Of a stretch of 6,760 nucleotides of DNA, positions 6,535 to 6,760 are shown one piece after another; positions within the stretch are counted from its first letter, which is position 1, and the number at the start of each line of letters is the position of its first letter. A program made the translations under genes and the position numbers. The notes under the pieces were generated by a model. That model was not told the origin of the DNA, made no database searches, and saw nothing but the letters and a program-made list of their open reading frames with translations. Location of the stretch: the NCBI GenBank assembly GCA_026394095.1, contig JAPKYY010000071.1:1-6760 (forward strand). Reading direction: 5' to 3'. Source of the stretch: Acidobacteriota bacterium (GTDB lineage Bacteria > Acidobacteriota > Terriglobia > Bryobacterales > Bryobacteraceae).

Positions 6535-6760
6535 ATGTCGGAAGAAGCAGTCAAGCAAGAAGTAGTCAAGCAGGAATCTCCGGCCTCGGACGCACCGAAG
6601 GCGGATAACAGACCCCAGAGAACAGGACGCCCGCCGCAGCAAGCGCAGGGTGGACGGCCTCCGCAACAAGGAAACCGGCCGCAAGGCGGCAGACCACCGC
6701 AGGGTGGTGGAGATCGCGGTGGCGATCGTGGTGGACCGCGTCCGCAGCGATTTGGCGACT
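6535..6760 (+). CDS. Protein with RGG/PQ-rich disordered N-terminus (3' end outside window); possible Csm2/Cas11-type small subunit
   Basis: Seventy-five codons are visible before the window ends; the frame is still open. Residues 1-24 are charged and mostly acidic, with a repeated VKQE (6-9 and 11-14). Residues 25-75 are almost only Arg, Gly, Pro and Gln, with some Asp: GRPPQQ, GGRPPQQ, NRPQGG and GGRPPQGG, then GDRGGDRGG and PRPQRF. Such RGG-like tracts are intrinsically disordered and commonly bind RNA or promote condensation, which is general knowledge and not proof here. The GAGGA site and the 17-base gap to the Cas10-like gene indicate an operon. In type III-A loci csm2 often follows cas10, so a small subunit with a disordered N-terminal extension is the first guess. 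Another Csm protein, or an unrelated RNA-binding protein, is also possible because no folded domain is visible. Confidence 0.8.
   Translation, partial: MSEEAVKQEVVKQESPASDAPKADNRPQRTGRPPQQAQGGRPPQQGNRPQGGRPPQGGGDRGGDRGGPRPQRFGD
6625..6711 (+). repeat. Imperfect coding repeat of G-R-P-P-Q units
   Basis: Residues 31-59 of the last gene are made of four degenerate units, GRPPQQAQG, GRPPQQGN, RPQGG and RPPQGGG. A short duplication, GDRG-GDRG, follows just outside at codons 59-66. The units differ at synonymous positions, so this is a low-complexity coding tract and not a recent tandem duplication. Confidence 0.6.

Noticed and set aside
6625..6760. The repetitive tract as a CRISPR array or minisatellite
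   Set aside because: Units are short, in frame and vary at synonymous sites, with no spacers. It is a low-complexity protein-coding tract.

Overview
The window (moderately GC-rich, every supported gene on the + strand) holds two kinds of gene content in one tightly packed, co-directional row. The left three quarters has a layout typical of Acidobacteriota of the Solibacter/Bryobacter type, and also seen in Planctomycetes and Verrucomicrobia: the C-terminal end of a DUF1549/DUF1553 protein, a Tat-exported DUF1501 protein, and a large secreted protein with two Ig-like (BIG2) domains followed by a repetitive, probably beta-propeller region. Acidobacteriota is my best guess for the host. It is an inference from gene content, not a taxonomic marker.

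The right quarter (from 5144) changes theme. The 457-residue protein there has no annotation-style label in the sequence, but reading it segment by segment shows the architecture of Cas10/Csm1, the large subunit of type III CRISPR-Cas effector complexes. It has a first palm-like domain with the LRGRSFYL-like and GGGhFylLlP-like segments, a second palm with the DVDNLG-like segment, a GGDD-equivalent position, the FGRVLsW segment, and a helical C-terminal domain. It looks stripped down. The N-terminal HD nuclease domain is absent, the zinc-binding cysteines between the palms are absent, and the GGDD cyclase motif reads SGIE. It should therefore neither cut ssDNA nor make cyclic oligoadenylate.

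A new gene starts 17 bases after it (6535) and runs off the right edge. Its visible 75 residues are a short acidic head followed by an R/G/P/Q-rich, RGG-like disordered tract. By position it could be the small subunit (Csm2/Cas11), but nothing visible proves that.

Gaps between genes are 10, overlapping (TGATG), 33 and 17 bases, and I see no terminator, so read-through along the whole row is possible. The best reading is the beginning of a variant type III effector module with a non-enzymatic Cas10, placed directly behind a cell-envelope/secreted-protein operon. The rest of the module (Cas7-, Cas5-like genes, any CRISPR array, any ancillary nuclease) would lie beyond the right edge and cannot be judged here.
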